A DNA stretch of 64,000 bases from Maniola hyperantus (GCF_902806685.2 NC_048554.1:2976001-3040000), one strand, 5' to 3'. Shown: positions 19,720-31,436, counted from the stretch's first letter. Notes: generated by a model not told the origin, from the letters alone. Numbers and translations: made by a program.

Positions 19720-22700
19720 TAGGTGTAACCTATATTGGGTATTTCAAGGTTTCATCAATAATCTGAACATTACAGTCATTATATTGCTGCAGACTTTTTT
19801 CTAAAAAGTAGTTTTTGAGCTATCGCCAAAAACATGGGAGTTTTCAAAATCTGATGTTTGTAAAGAATAATGCTACGTAGTTAGCCGTTTTTTTTAAAGA
19901 TGATGGGTTGGTTGTTTCCCCGTCACTCAAACTGTTAACTCCCTGCGAAATAAGGTGACTTCGAAGACTACCGGAACGCGTTAGAGCTCCAGTATTTTAG
20001 GAGAGCCATCGTTATATGATGGAGAGAGCAAAAACACTGTCTGAAAAGCCACCATTTTGTTTCAGGCGTTTCAGTGACGTCATTGGCGCTATACCTACAG
20101 CAGCCGTTATCTGACGGCACAGTTGTCTTAGGAAACTAGAGCTTAATGTTTTATGGTTATTTCACCTCTTCATAATGTCAGCCGTGCGATGTTTAGTATG
20201 TCCCTATTCTAAGGATGTTACTAAGTACTGCATAAGTAAGCTACAATTCTCTCAAACTATTTAAATCTATATAAAATCATTTTAACCGTGAATTCTGTAA
20301 TGCCATCATGCCAATTGCCATTATACATTTCTAATGTTATGCATAAGACAATCTTTTTGTGTACCTATTATAATAGTTAGATAACTAAGCACGTTAAAAT
20401 GTTGTAGATATTGTTCTTTGTATTTTACTTACCTACGAGTAATACTTCATTGTGATACACTCTTATTTTTATCTTTTTTTCCAAATCAAGCATTATTTAG
20501 CTCGTTAAACAGAGAAATGAAATCATCTAAATTCTAAACCCTTTTCAAAACCAATAAAAATTTGCGTGTGTCGAACGCGCGCCGCTTTGAATCGTCCTCT
20601 TCACATCGTCTTCGCAATCGAAAAGTCAATTCGATAGGTACAATATAATTTTCGCGAAAAATGACGAACAGCGCAAATTTTTATCGGTAAAAACACGGCT
20701 TCAGTTTTAAAGGTAAGGGCGGTTACAGACCATCGTTTATCTGCCCGTATTGCGCTTGCATTCGCTTCAATAAATACCTACTTATATACCTTATTATAAG
20801 TCAAATACACGTGCGCGCGCTAATTCTGCTGTGATCGCTCGAATCAGTAGCCATATGGATTCCGATTAGAGATGGGCGCTATTGCTACTTTTAATACATG
20901 TGGTGAAATAATTATTTTTCGCAGTCATTTCACATGCGATATTTTTCAAGGAAAGTGATTTTTCAATTTACAACTTACAATCGTTTGCTACATTAATTTG
21001 ACTAGGAATTATGATCACGATCAATAGCGCTCATATTTCACAGGTGGGTTTTCAAGAAAAGCCCTTTCCTTGAAACGTAGCAAAGAATTGTTTGCTTTTA
21101 TGATATCTACCTATTGAAAAATATGAAGACAAGGCAAAGATCCACATACTGTAGCTACTAGCTATATAATAAACGCAATGTTAATGTTATGTATTCGTAA
21201 AATTATGGTTAAAATTATTATTATATAAGTATAAGGAATTTCTTGTAAATATTTTAAAAAATCACCGTAATCAGTATTCGACCAAAATTGTTGTGAATAT
21301 TTTTTCGTTTGTGTAGAATTAGGGAACGTTATTGTAAATAGATATAGGTATTATAATTAAGTATAGGTCTCTATGGACTAGATACTATTAATACAATCAC
21401 CAGTAATTTTAATTTTACGCATAGGTATTCTGATTTGGTACATGACTGCAAACTTTAGTAATCTCCCACCCTATCGGTGGGATTCTGTTTTACTTTTGAT
21501 AAAAATAGTTCTACCTAATTATTTTTACATTCGATTAACTGCTTTTACCTTATTTAGGAAGCGTAATTTTTACTTTAAATCGATCTGTTTTCGATAATCT
21601 ATTTACATTTATATGGGAAATATCATATGAAAGGATTAATGCATTGTGTGCCAAAAGGCTACGGTAAAATAATAAATCTTTCTTATAGAAATCAGTCAAA
21701 GAATTACTTTAGTAAACTTTTATATGTATTTGAAATTGATACGCAATAAAAATAGAACTGTAGTTGTAAGTTAGAAAATAATCTCTTACAACTATTTAAT
21801 ATTATTTTGGACGTTGCTGTACCCACGTAACTAAATAAGTAGGTACCTACCACAGTGATTTATAGATAAAAAATTGACAGATTTTTTGAAAAAAAAACAT
21901 CTGCTTTTTCTAAAATCATTAATTAAGTATATTTATTTATATTGTCAAGGTAAATGGACTTAATTTTTGTTTTGTTTACGAAAAAAAATTTTGTTATCTA
22001 CTATCCAAGTAGGTATTTGTTATACTTATGTTTCAATCAATCCAACATCACATTCCTATACCTAGCGATAGACCGAAATATGTATAGAATAAAAAATAAA
22101 ATGTTTTAATAACTTTAATATATAATTATGATATGGTAGATATAGTATCGGCGCCATTCATGTATATAGGAGTGAAAGAGAGGTATATAAACCACTGCAC
22201 TATGCACAAGGTGTGGAATTGTGGCGCCGTAAATACATAAGGATGTATAAAATTGTAGCTAGCTTCTTACATAAATAGATACCTTCACGTGAATAGTTGT
22301 TTTCATTATTATAAATAAAATATTATGTACATGTACTTTGGTATTTTTTTACTAACCTACCCTACATGAAATTCACGTGTAAGTTTTACTCACGTAAATA
22401 ACTTACATGATTGACTTACGACAAATTTACTTATGTAAATAAAAATGTACTCTTATAAACAAACCGCAGCCTACCTCCGGTTTAAAATGGATTTTATAAG
22501 AAGAAACTAATAATAATGTTAGGTACCTACTCGAGCATATACGTTGAATGCAACGATTAGGTACCTACAGCGAAACTAACGGCTGTCGTCGACGCGACGG
22601 CGACAATGGTAGCTGCGGTCAGTCACTCTTAAAGTCTAAACTAAACCAGAGGCTCAGTTTTTAGTTGTGTGTGCAAACACGGGTGCACTCTTTCTATACC

Positions 22701-22825
22701 CTCACTCTCATGGCCCGATGGGACGGAAATCCGACACAACCGGAGAGTGATAGATAAGGCACAGGACGGTTTTGCTTTTTGAATTTTTGCTAATATTGAG
22801 AAACTCTCAACAGCAGTTTTACTTT
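19720..22825. other. homeobox 3' UTR and intergenic space
   Basis: The first part should be the homeobox 3' UTR; its end is not marked by a clear signal. A 17-bp inverted repeat ('accaataaaaatttgcg' at 20550 and its near complement at 20672-20688) bounds a possible 140-bp MITE. 'ggcgccattc' near 22151 and 'gtggcgcc' near 22223 form another short inverted pair. No exon was recognised. Confidence 0.5.
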
Positions 22826-23575
22826 ATTTTATTCAGATACAAGCCCTTGACCGCAATCTCACCTGGTGGTAAGTGATTATGCAATCTAAGATGGATGCGG
22901 GCTAACCTGGAAAAGGTATGATAGTTTTATTAGGGTTCCGTACCTCAAAAGGAAAAACGGAACCCTTATAGGATCACTTTGTTGTCTGTCTGTCAAGAAA
23001 CCTACAGGGTACTTCCCGTTGACCTAGAATCATGAAATTTGGCAGGTAGGTAGATCTTATAGCTGACATTTGGGGAAAAAACTGAAAACCGTGAATTTAG
23101 GGATAGATCACAAAAAAAATATAATTGTGGTCATGAACTAATAATTAGTATTTTCAACTTTCGAAGTTAGTGACTATATCAAGTGGGGTATCATAGGAAA
23201 GGTCTTCACCTGTACATTCTAAAACAGATTTTTATTTATTTTTATGCATCATAGTTTTTGAATTATCGTGCAAAATGTCGAAAAAATACGACTGTAGTAC
23301 GGAACCCTCATTGCGCGAGCCTGACTCGCACTTGGCCGGTTTTTCCCATCGAGTCACACTGTTACTACTTGCAACTTTGGCCGGTTTTTATTAAACCCAT
23401 ACCCCTTTGGTTTCTACACGGCATCGTACCGGAACACTAAATCGCTTGGCGGCACGGCTTTGCCGGCAGGGTGGTAAATAGCTACGGCCGAAGCCTCCTA
23501 ACAGAACTCGGCGAACTCAGGACCTCGTCATGTGCAGTCGAACATGCTAACCATTACACCAACGAGGTAGTCACC
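22826..23575 (-). repeat. family F tRNA-derived SINE interrupted by family D
   Basis: 22826-22929 ('attcagatacaagcccttga', 'gcgggctaacctgg') and 23393-23575 ('acccatacccctttggtttc', 'acggcatcgtaccggaacac', 'ttggcggcacggctttgcc') are the two halves of one SINE in reverse orientation. The tRNA-like head is at 23520-23575, with an A-box-like 'gttggtgtaatggttagcat' on the minus strand. A family D element sits between the halves. Confidence 0.8.
22931..23392 (+). repeat. family D element nested in a SINE
   Basis: Starts 'agggttccgtacctcaaaag', followed by 'ttgttgtctgtctgtcaaga', 'cccgttgacctagaatcatg', 'tatcaagtggggtatcat', 'tacggaaccctcattgcgcg' and 'cgcacttggccggttttt'. The last 50 bp repeat 'ttggccggttttt', so the end is slightly rearranged. 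The element separates two collinear parts of a family F SINE. Confidence 0.85.
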
Positions 23576-24342
23576 TAGTTACCTAATAAACATTAAAGAT
23601 ATCTTTAATTAATCGTAGATAATTACATGTAGGTACCTACGTATAATTCATTATTACATTCCTTTTCCTCCAACTCTTTGCCATCGAAGAACAAAGGATT
23701 ATGGAATATTCCGTAATGAAACTTCAGCAGACAAAAGCAATCATATTTCAAACGTTGCACCATTTATCACCACATTTGACGTGAACAATCGTAAATATTG
23801 TTTGTGATGTATTTATGTACTAACTTTTACAGTTAAGCTCTTAGTCTAACTGTTAATGCAGATGTGTTTGAGTTACGACTCAAACTTCAACTCAAACTCA
23901 AAACTGCTTTTCAAAGTTTAGTAACAGGTGTGAGAGGATTGCTACAAATAAATCAAAACAGTTAATTTCTTTGACATAAATATATTAAACAAAATATGTA
24001 GTAGGTATTTTACACTTCACACAAAGATTTCTTTTAAATAAAGATCGGATATAGTCGACCGACTTTTATACATAACAATACTACTAATAAATACCCAAAT
24101 ACTACTAATATATTATGTACTGTCGTAAAACTTACAAATTTGTCCTTCAATCACGTCGCAACGGAGCAACGGATCAACGTGATTTAAAAAAAATATTATA
24201 ATTAAGTACCTAGAGAGTGACACAGGTTACTTTATAGTTCGGAAAATCAACGGGTTCCTACAGGATTTAAAAAAAACTGAGTATAAGCGGACGAAATCGT
24301 AGACATATTATATTATATTAAAGTAACTAAATAATACTGACA
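23576..24342. other. intergenic, no gene seen
   Basis: AT-rich sequence with a decayed family A piece near 24130-24300 ('gtccttcaatcacgtcgcaa', 'cggatcaacgtgattt'). No exon was recognised. Confidence 0.5.
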
Positions 24343-24520
24343 ATCCATACTTCAATACTAATATTATAAGTGCGAAAGTGTGAAAAATTTGGTACAGAGT
24401 TAGCATATACCCCGGGGAAGGGCATACGCTAGGTACTTTTTATCCCGGAAAGTTGAAGAGATCCCACGGGCTTTTAAAAAACCTAAATCCACGCGGACGA
24501 AGTCGCGGGCATCATACTAG
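24343..24520 (-). repeat. family B interspersed repeat
   Basis: 'atactaatattataagtgcg', 'ccccggggaagggcatacgc', 'agatcccacgggcttttaa' and 'cacgcggacgaagtcgcggg'. It shares its terminal module with family A but has a different middle. Confidence 0.7.
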
Positions 24521-24754
24521 TACGAAATATTTTGGACTATATCCGCTCAGCTGTGGCTTACTTAAGTGATCCAATAACGATTTGAATAAAAAATCTACCT
24601 AGCTGTACAAATTTTTGTTAATAAAAATAAAAACTATGACTCCTGTGTTAAGTATATTTAGATACAATATCACACTTCAAATAGCGTATTTAAAAAAAAT
24701 ACCAAACATCGACTCTGCACAGTATTTATAACACGATAGAACCGATAGGAACAG

Positions 24755-25271
24755 TTCGAGACATTATACATATTGACATATATACATATTGACATATAAC
24801 CTTCCAACCCCCATTTCATCCCTTTAGGGGGGGATTTTCTCATAGTCGTTTCTTAGCTGACCTCAAGAAAAAACCTACTTTCCAAATTTCAAGTTAATAA
24901 GGTAATATCAATAATTAAAACTTTCCCATACAAACTTTCACCCCCTATTTTACCACCCGAATTGGCGAATTTTCACCCATGGGCGAATTTTCCAAAAATC
25001 CTGAAACACGTATTTCTTCATTTGTGACCGAGAACCCAAATACCAATTTTCATGCAAATAACTTGAAAAATGACGGACTTTCATACAAACTTCCATCCCC
25101 CATTTGACCCACTTAAGGGTGGAATTTCGAAAAATCCTTTCTTAGTGGTTACCTACACTTTACAAAGAATAGACCCTTCAAATTTCAAGTCTTTAGGACC
25201 AGCGGTTTAGGCTGTGCGCTGATATATATGTCAGTCAGTCAGTCAGGACTTTGAATTTTATATATATAGAA
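24755..25271 (-). repeat. long family C relative
   Basis: Several 'ttccaacccccatttcatcc'-like blocks are repeated within it, and the end is 'gtcagtcagtcagtcagg' then 'ttatatatatag'. It looks like a longer or internally duplicated family C member. It lies within the downstream flank or 3' UTR of CHTF18. Confidence 0.6.
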
Positions 25272-25278
25272 GAAGATA

Positions 25279-25323
25279 ACAAATGGCGCATCCGCACGTT
25301 TCGCCGCACCGCAGTGTTGAACC
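25279..25323 (-). pseudogene. partial duplicate of the CHTF18 last exon
   Basis: On the minus strand this segment can be read FNTAVRRNVRMRHLL, against FNNAVRRNVRMRDLL-stop in the real exon 128 bp upstream (25402-25453). The two stretches differ at about six of 45 bases. The copy has lost the stop codon, the aromatic-EG part and the splice acceptor. It lies downstream of the real stop, so it is at most 3' UTR. Confidence 0.8.
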
Positions 25324-25401
25324 TAGGAACAATTCGCCACTTTTGTACACAACTTGTATACTTCTGATTTAAATTATAAAAAAAGTAGTTTAAAGCTTAG
25401 T

Positions 25402-25505
25402 CTACAACAAATCACGCATCCGCACGTTTCGCCGCACCGCATTGTTGAATCCCTCTCTGTACTGGTAAAATACGCTGCTCGATGATATCACGTCCGACAC
25501 TGCGT
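25402..25505 (-). CDS. CHTF18: CHTF18 exon i (last coding exon)
   Basis: Acceptor 'tttttgttccag' on the minus strand; begins AC, which completes GAC with the G left over from exon h. It encodes DAVSDVISSSSVFYQYREGF then NNAVRRNVRMRDLL and stop TAG (25404-25402). The aromatic-x-x-EG-x-x-NAVRR...RDLL ending is the conserved C-terminus of CTF18 proteins, the part that anchors the Dcc1-Ctf8 module and through it DNA polymerase epsilon (family knowledge). A broken duplicate of its 3' half lies just downstream. Confidence 0.92.
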
Positions 25506-25529
25506 CTGGAACAAAAAGGACATAATTTT

Positions 25530-25790
25530 TAGGGTTCCGTACCTCAAAAGGAAAAACGGAACCCTTATAGGATCACTTTGTTGTCTGTCTGTCTGTCCGT
25601 CTGTATGTCTGTCCGTCTGTATGTCTGTCCGTCTGTCTGTCTGTCAAAAACCTACAGGATACTTCCTGTTGACCTAGAATCATGAAATTTGGCAGGTAGG
25701 TAGGTCTTATAGAAGACATTAGGGGAAACATCTGAAAACCGTGAATTTGTGGTTACATCACACAAAAAAATTCAAATTGTGGTTGCGTTG
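25530..25790 (+). repeat. family D element, 5' half
   Basis: 'agggttccgtacctcaaaag', an expanded TGTC/CGTC microsatellite (25583-25645), 'cctgttgacctagaatcatg' and 'aaaaccgtgaatttgtgg'; the 3' half with 'ggccggttttt' is missing. It starts only about 25 bp upstream of the acceptor of CHTF18 exon i, inside the intron. Confidence 0.75.
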
Positions 25791-26410
25791 CGTAAGTAGG
25801 CCACTCGGAGTCAATGTGACGTCGTAGGCGGGCCATTGACCCGAGTTTTGCACGCTATATATTGCGGGTTTGAAAAATACTAAATCACTAAAACTACAAA
25901 ATGAGGCAAATGGTTATTGGTATTGGATTGTGTTTAGATAGTATAACAATAACGCTTAGTTTTTGCTAGCGCTCTGGTTACACCCTGTATAGCTGTAATC
26001 ATAGTCAGTCATATAATATATTCAGTACAAACACTCATACCGATAGAATTTTAGAAAAGGTAAATCTGAAACAATGCAAAGGGCATTAACAAAAACCCCG
26101 TTGAATGAACCTCATTACAGCGTTTCTCATCAACTTTGCACTCTTTAATTCACCATCGCATAAAAGCCTACCTAAATTAAAATGCTACACCAGTTACGGG
26201 GCCTTTCACACTGTAAAAGGGAGGTTATTAAGAAACTCGCCCTTCAAACAAAACTGGATTTCTGATACTATAGTGTTCCGTATGAAGAGATTTTATGATG
26301 CGCCAAGACTAGTTTGTTTGCGGAACTAAATACTAACCTTAGAATGAGTTTTCATATTTCGATAACATTGGTAAATTTCGAGCAATGAATCACTATAATT
26401 TATAATTAAT
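25791..26410 (-). other. CHTF18 intron h-i, part
   Basis: Intron sequence (the whole intron is 25506-30580). It contains 'cactcggagtcaatgtgacg', which has no relative here. No exon was recognised. Confidence 0.5.
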
Positions 26411-26480
26411 TAGATGATGCCCGCGACTTCGTCCGCGTGGATTTAGGCTTTTAAAAATCCCGTGGGAACTCTTTAATTTA
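26411..26480 (+). repeat. family A fragment
   Basis: 'tagatgatgcccgcgacttc', 'gtccgcgtggatttaggc' and 'atcccgtgggaactcttt', then broken off. Confidence 0.7.
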
Positions 26481-28194
26481 ACTCAGTAATCATCAGTACT
26501 ATCACCTGTCTTCGTTTTTGCCAGCTTTCTGGTTACAGCCTGTATACCTTAACGGTTAGCTACAATTTTAATGATTTACCACATTCTCGTGGATCCCTAA
26601 AGGCGAAACACACCTAAACACACGCGAGACTACATAATGCGATAGGTTCGCCGTCGGTGAGCTACAATGGCGGCTATTAGCGCGCGCAAACACGCCGCGC
26701 GCCGGGTAATTATACAAGTTGATTATATTCCGCCCGCCCTACGCCCGCGACGAACGCCGTAATAGGTTTTATGCTTTGTTGTCTTTGGAGGGCGTGATTC
26801 ATGTTTGAACATTGTTATACAGTACCTATGCCTTACTGTTAGATTGTGAAAACTGGATGAGGGTCGGTAAATCAAATGGTCTAAGAGCCAGCACGTGCCA
26901 GAACTTCGTTGTTTTATAAAAGCTCTCTCTCTCTCTAAAATGCATACTAAGCAAACTTTTTTGTCACCGCCTTTGCCAAGCCATTAAAATTTATCCACAC
27001 ATAATAAACTGACTGCGATAACAATAAAGGAAACAAACCCTAAACAAAAGTTTAGGTTCATGAACTGTCATGACGTCATACGGATTAATGGCATTTTCTT
27101 AGTGAAATACATTACAACTACAATCCATGTGACGTCACAGTCGGAATTCATCATGGTGGCTACAGCTTCGTGCGTTACGAATATTTTGTAGAACAGATTA
27201 AAAAAGTGAATTCTTTAAAATGAAATATAAAATTCATTATATATAATTTTATAAATTGAAACTAACATGTTTCGATTGCTTATTTGGTATCTTGTTTATA
27301 CATTTTTAGTTTTTTCTCGCATGTTGTAAAAAACCTTTTTCGTTCCACAACAAATACGCCTGCCTACGAGTGTAGGTACCTATAGTCCGTGACAGGTTGA
27401 GATGGCAATCGGGTTATGAGGCGGTAGAACGCCCCGCACACCCCCGCACGTCGCCCACGCTCGCCAGCACCCGGGTTAGCGCGGAAGAATAGTGTAATCA
27501 AAACATTTTTTTCTAAATCAAATGAAATGATGAGTATTTTCTTAAGTTCGATTATACTGGTAGATTCAAAGTAATTTGGTACAGAATACCCAATGGGATT
27601 TCAAAATAATGTTACGCCTTAGCTAATGATTACGAAATTGAAATTAAGTTGAGTTAAGGTCTTCGCACATTACACAATTCGATGTCGATTCAACTCGCCG
27701 CGCAGTTTTTAAAGTATAGAAGTTTTATACCGTGTTCCTTACGGTGTATTTATATAACGTTTTAATTGAAAGAAGTGTACGAAGTATACACCACGCATTA
27801 CGCGTCGTACACTTGTTTCGAAAAGAAAATTCCACCGTAAGGGTCGGAATAGTCGGCGTCTAGTTTGTGTAATGTGTAGCGATTAAAGTATCTATAAGAT
27901 TTGTATTCAGTGCTTCAAAAGTGTGCCGAAAAATAAAAGACGTTATTTCAAATTACTCAAATTATTATTTTAGATTTTTTTTCCTCTTTAAAAAAAATCC
28001 CTTTCAATTGTTTTTTGAAATTTGTTGTCAATGACAAAAGTCTTAATACAAATATTTTGCAATCGTTATTAAACTTTATGTTCAAGTGTTAGGGTTTATA
28101 ATAAACTGGAGTTGTTGATAATATAAAACACTGTTCTACATTTCGTAATAAGAAACCTTGATGTGTATAATATGTGTGCACACCTGGCCACTTG
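26481..28194 (-). other. CHTF18 intron h-i, mostly unique sequence
   Basis: Contains a GC-rich island without obvious repeat identity (about 26595-26760, several 'gcgcgc' and 'cgccgc' runs) and another at 27400-27485. No coding frame was found in either. The remaining sequence is AT-rich. Confidence 0.45.
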
Positions 28195-28500
28195 AGCGAT
28201 GTCATTTTGTTCGAGATCTGTCCTACCCACAGATATGTCCAGATTTGCAACTAGCGTGGCCCCCTCAGTCCCTCTCGCTCAAGCAGCTTTTCTTACTTGT
28301 GCAATGTCATTCCTTCTACACTTCACGTTGTTTGCCAAATACTCACGTACAAATACATTTTGGCAAACAAAAAAAGTGGCCACGGTGATAAGGACAAAAC
28401 ATGATCATTTTGTCACGTTCTAATAAGAGCTGAAATGCATTTAGCTATCTCGCTCTAACAGTAAGTGTCACAATAGGGCTACTCCTAATAGTCCTTATTC
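28195..28500 (+). repeat. family J interspersed repeat
   Basis: 'cacagatatgtccagatttg', 'cagtccctctcgctcaagca', 'acgtacaaatacattttgg', 'aagtggccacggtgataagg' and 'ctatctcgctctaacagtaa'. Matching blocks recur at 42735-43140 and, in reverse, at 55130-55280. Confidence 0.75.
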
Positions 28501-29025
28501 TGAGGTCATACCTACCTACTATCGTACATCAATGGCAACGTGCGAAGACCTTTATATTGCCGAGCGAACACAATGGCAATATTCGGCTAAATCAAACATT
28601 AAGTCAATTTTACAACAATTGGCTTACAGAAACTCATTATAACTTGCTCCCATTCTGATCGGGTACACGCTGACTCCACTATTCTACGGTTCTGTCTGAC
28701 ATTGGTACTGATTCTGAGCACAACTAAATTTTAGAGTATTCGCATCCACTACTTACTAATGAAATATGAAAAGGACAGACACAGTTTGACACTTTTAAAT
28801 TTAATTTAGAGCTGACAAACCTCGTGACTTTAAGTAGTTGTATTGTTTAGTAATTTGTAGGGCGCTCTGAAATTTAGAGTCTTCAAATGTTAAAATTCAT
28901 GTTCCGTCCTTTTTTAGCAATATGAAACAAAAAAGAAGCAGATACTCTAATAATTATTTTTAGTTTAGATATTTATCAGGTTTATTATTTAATACTTAGA
29001 TAATGCCTGCGATTTCATCCCGTTA
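28501..29025 (-). other. CHTF18 intron h-i, no feature seen
   Basis: Unique-looking AT-rich intron sequence without exon, repeat or RNA gene that I can identify. Confidence 0.45.
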
Positions 29026-29262
29026 TTAGGGTTCCGTACCTCAGAAGGAAAAACGGAACCCATATAAGATCACTTTTTTGTATGTCTGTCTGTCTGCCCG
29101 TCTGTACGTCTGCCTGTCATGTCTGTCAAGAAAACCTATAGGGTCTATAGGGTACTACCGAATCGATTTGGCTGAAATTTGAAATTTATATAACACACAT
29201 GCTAATTTTTATCCCGGAAAATCGAATAGTTCCCAGAGGATTTTTAGAAAACTAAATGCAAT
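29026..29262 (+). repeat. family D 5' end joined to family B middle
   Basis: 29026-29160 is the family D start ('agggttccgtacctcagaag', TCTG runs, 'aaacctatagggt'). It then continues as 'gatttggctgaaatttgaa' and 'tttttatcccggaaaatcga', which belong to the family B type. Confidence 0.6.
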
Positions 29263-29289
29263 AAACTAAATTCAGCTAGTGTACTATAC

Positions 29290-29560
29290 AGTGTAAACTA
29301 ACCCTTTATCCAAACACGAGCTAATTCAACGGCGTCTATTAAAATTTGGTACCCGGGAGTGAATTAATATCAAAATGGTAGACAATCGTGGGTGCGATTA
29401 GCGGGGATCAGGTGTTCGAGTCCGGGCGGGTGTCGCGCAATGAATATTAACAACCCTTGCAGGCGCGGGCGGCGAGCCTAATTGAAAATAATAGGCCCAC
29501 TTGTAACGAGACGTGTGATTAACGTTATGTGATAACGGTGGAAATTCCGCCATATTGCCG
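29290..29560 (-). other. unique GC-richer island in CHTF18 intron
   Basis: No repeat relatives in the window, moderately GC-rich, with several TAATTA-like cores ('cctaattgaaaataatagg') next to 'gcgggcggcgagcc'. It is not coding in any frame. Candidate cis-regulatory DNA, by inference only. Confidence 0.3.
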
Positions 29561-29647
29561 TCGTTGTTTTGTGTGAACGTGCTTGTATCTACTATGCATT
29601 ACTGTGTTACATGTTCTATAACAGTATATCATATAAGACTCAATTAC

Positions 29648-29812
29648 TTTTTTTTTTTTAAAGAATATTAGCCATTTTTTAAATGACTAATATTCCCCTT
29701 TCCTCTCCAATTAAGCGTCAAGCTTGTGCTAGGAGTAGGTACGACAATAGTGCAACGGGCGGGGACCTTTCGGTTTTCAGTCCACTCCTATACCGGTTGA
29801 GCTATTGAGGCT
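29648..29812 (-). repeat. family I SINE with deleted B box
   Basis: 'aatgactaatattcccctt', 'aattaagcgtcaagcttgtg', 'gtacgacaatagtgcaacgg' and 'tataccggttgagctattga'. Compared with the copy at 30198 it lacks about 13 bp ('tttgaaccgtcga') around the B box. Confidence 0.8.
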
Positions 29813-29861
29813 CTATTCTTCTTTGTTTCACTTCACTTCTACTTTGTTTTCATGAGTCTAA

Positions 29862-30035
29862 AAATATATAAAAAGAAAAGCTGACTGATCTATCAAAGCA
29901 CAGCTCAAACTACTGGACTGATCGGGCTGGGCATGCAGATAGCTATTATGATCGAATATCACATCCACTGAGAAAGGATTTTTGAAAATTCAATCCCTGC
30001 AGAGATAAAACAGGGGTTTGAAAGTGTAGCCCAAG
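29862..30035 (+). repeat. family C interspersed repeat
   Basis: 'aaaagaaaagctgactgatc', 'agctcaaactactggactga', 'tgggcatgcagatagctatt' and 'acaggggtttgaaa'. Confidence 0.7.
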
Positions 30036-30197
30036 TCGCGGTTATAAGTGTAAGGTTATTTTTAAAAATTGATTTGAATTGTCAGAAATTATATAAAATT
30101 ATTAATTTACCTAGTGAAGGTAGTTTACTAAAATCGATATTTCACTCATTCGATGTCATACGATCTGGGAGGGTAATATTTTAGCCTCCGTCCGAGT

Positions 30198-30383
30198 TTT
30201 TTTTTTTTTTTTAATAATATTAGCCATATTAAATGACTAATATTCCCCTTTCCTCTCCAATTAAGCGTCAGACTTGTGCTAGGAGTAGGTACGACAATAG
30301 TGCAACGGGCGGGGTTTGAACCGTCGACCTTTCGGTTTTCAGTCCACTCCTATACCGGTTGAGCTATTGAGGCTCTGATTCGG
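30198..30383 (-). repeat. family I tRNA-derived SINE, intact boxes
   Basis: Poly-T start (A tail on the minus strand), 'tagtgcaacgggcggggttt', B-box complement 'ggggtttgaaccg' and A-box complement 'accggttgagctattgagg'. It is the best-preserved copy of this SINE in the window. Confidence 0.8.
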
Positions 30384-30580
30384 GACGACTATTGAATATT
30401 TTTGTCGTTTCGATCGTAGAACTTGATAATTGGATGTTACGATAGCAATCGCGCTCTGATTGGATAATTTATTTTGCCATTAGTTTTTAGATTTAGGCAA
30501 CCGAAAGGGGCCCTAGGATATATGTTACTATAAATATACTTTTAATAGACTTTTATGTGTAACTATGAAGCGTTTCTTAC

Positions 30581-30635
30581 CTTGTTTCTGTGCTTGTGTG
30601 ATTGGAACAATCCGACCGAAGAAATCTTTCTGTAC
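30581..30635 (-). CDS. CHTF18: CHTF18 exon h
   Basis: A 55-nt exon: acceptor 'aaattgtttcag', donor 'gtaagaaacg' on the minus strand. It encodes VQKDFFGRIVPITQAQKQ plus one base of a split codon. The KDFFGR block is highly conserved near the C-terminus of CTF18 proteins and is part of the segment that joins the Dcc1-Ctf8 module. It is isolated from exon g by an intron of 25.1 kb and from exon i by 5.1 kb; it was recognised by the motif and by phase agreement on both sides. A LINE fragment starts about 20-25 bp upstream of its acceptor. Confidence 0.9.
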
Positions 30636-30654
30636 CTGAAACAATTTACATTAT

Positions 30655-31310
30655 GTAAAATGTAATGTGTAATGAAAAAAAAGTATAAAGGGAACTATGA
30701 ATGTGTTTTTAAAGATCTAAAAATATTGCCTGTACATAATAAAGTAGATTACCTAATAACTAGAGAACATTATTTTTCAAAAAAATTTAAAAACCCCACG
30801 AAGCTTAGGGATAACGCTAGAAGTAATAGGAAGACAAGATTCATGTTACCCAAAGTCTGTAACTACTACGGTGAAAGGTTAAGTGAATATTTGGTACCTA
30901 AAATTTACAACGGCATAGAGTGGTTAAGGGAAGAGAATAAGGTCAGTGAGGGGGTGCTTAAGAAAAAGTTAAAGGAACACTTCCTTAGGGACCCCCTTAC
31001 GGTTTAATTTATTATTATTATTTGTTTTTTATTTTAGTTTATTTTGTTTGTTACCTCAGATTGAGGATTGATCTCTAAAGCGTTCAATTCACTGCAGCGA
31101 TCAATCCTTAATCTGAGTATAAGTTTATGAGTTAGAATATAAGTTTACATACATAAGTACAATTTAATACGTAGATTCTAGTTATTTTTAAGGAGCGCCA
31201 GCTCGCCAACAAACTGGCTCACCAGTTTGGCGAGAAAAAAATAATGTAAATATTTGGTGTACCTACGCTTGTTATAAAAATAAAAAATAAAAAAATAAAA
31301 AAATAATTAA
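30655..31310 (+). mobile_element. 5'-truncated LINE, C-terminal ORF remnant and 3' UTR
   Basis: A 111-codon frame (30672-31007) with a C-terminal pattern 'YYGERLSEYLVPKIYNGIEW' and a Lys-rich end 'KKKLKEHFLRDPL', typical of the end of a non-LTR retrotransposon reverse transcriptase protein. A 300-bp 3' UTR with a strong hairpin (CTCGCCAAC...TTGGCGAG, 31203-31235) follows, ending in AAATAA repeats. It is inserted next to CHTF18 exon h in opposite orientation. It is not an independent gene. Confidence 0.65.
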
Positions 31311-31436
31311 TGCGTGTGTTATATTAACGTGTTTAGGAAGTCTCGTATCGTTTTTCTTAACATGTTCCATTGTTTAAAAATCTGATGAAAATCAGTATCC
31401 ATATTATAATTATTACCCTTAAATCACTATCTCACT

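Noticed and set aside
23520..23575. tRNA gene on the minus strand (head of the family F SINE)
   Set aside because: It has good A-box likeness but continues into the SINE body, and the acceptor stem does not close.
30672..31007. 111-codon plus-strand frame as an independent gene
   Set aside because: Its end resembles the C-terminus of a LINE protein, it has a retroposon-like 3' UTR and A-rich tail, and no upstream exon or promoter was seen.
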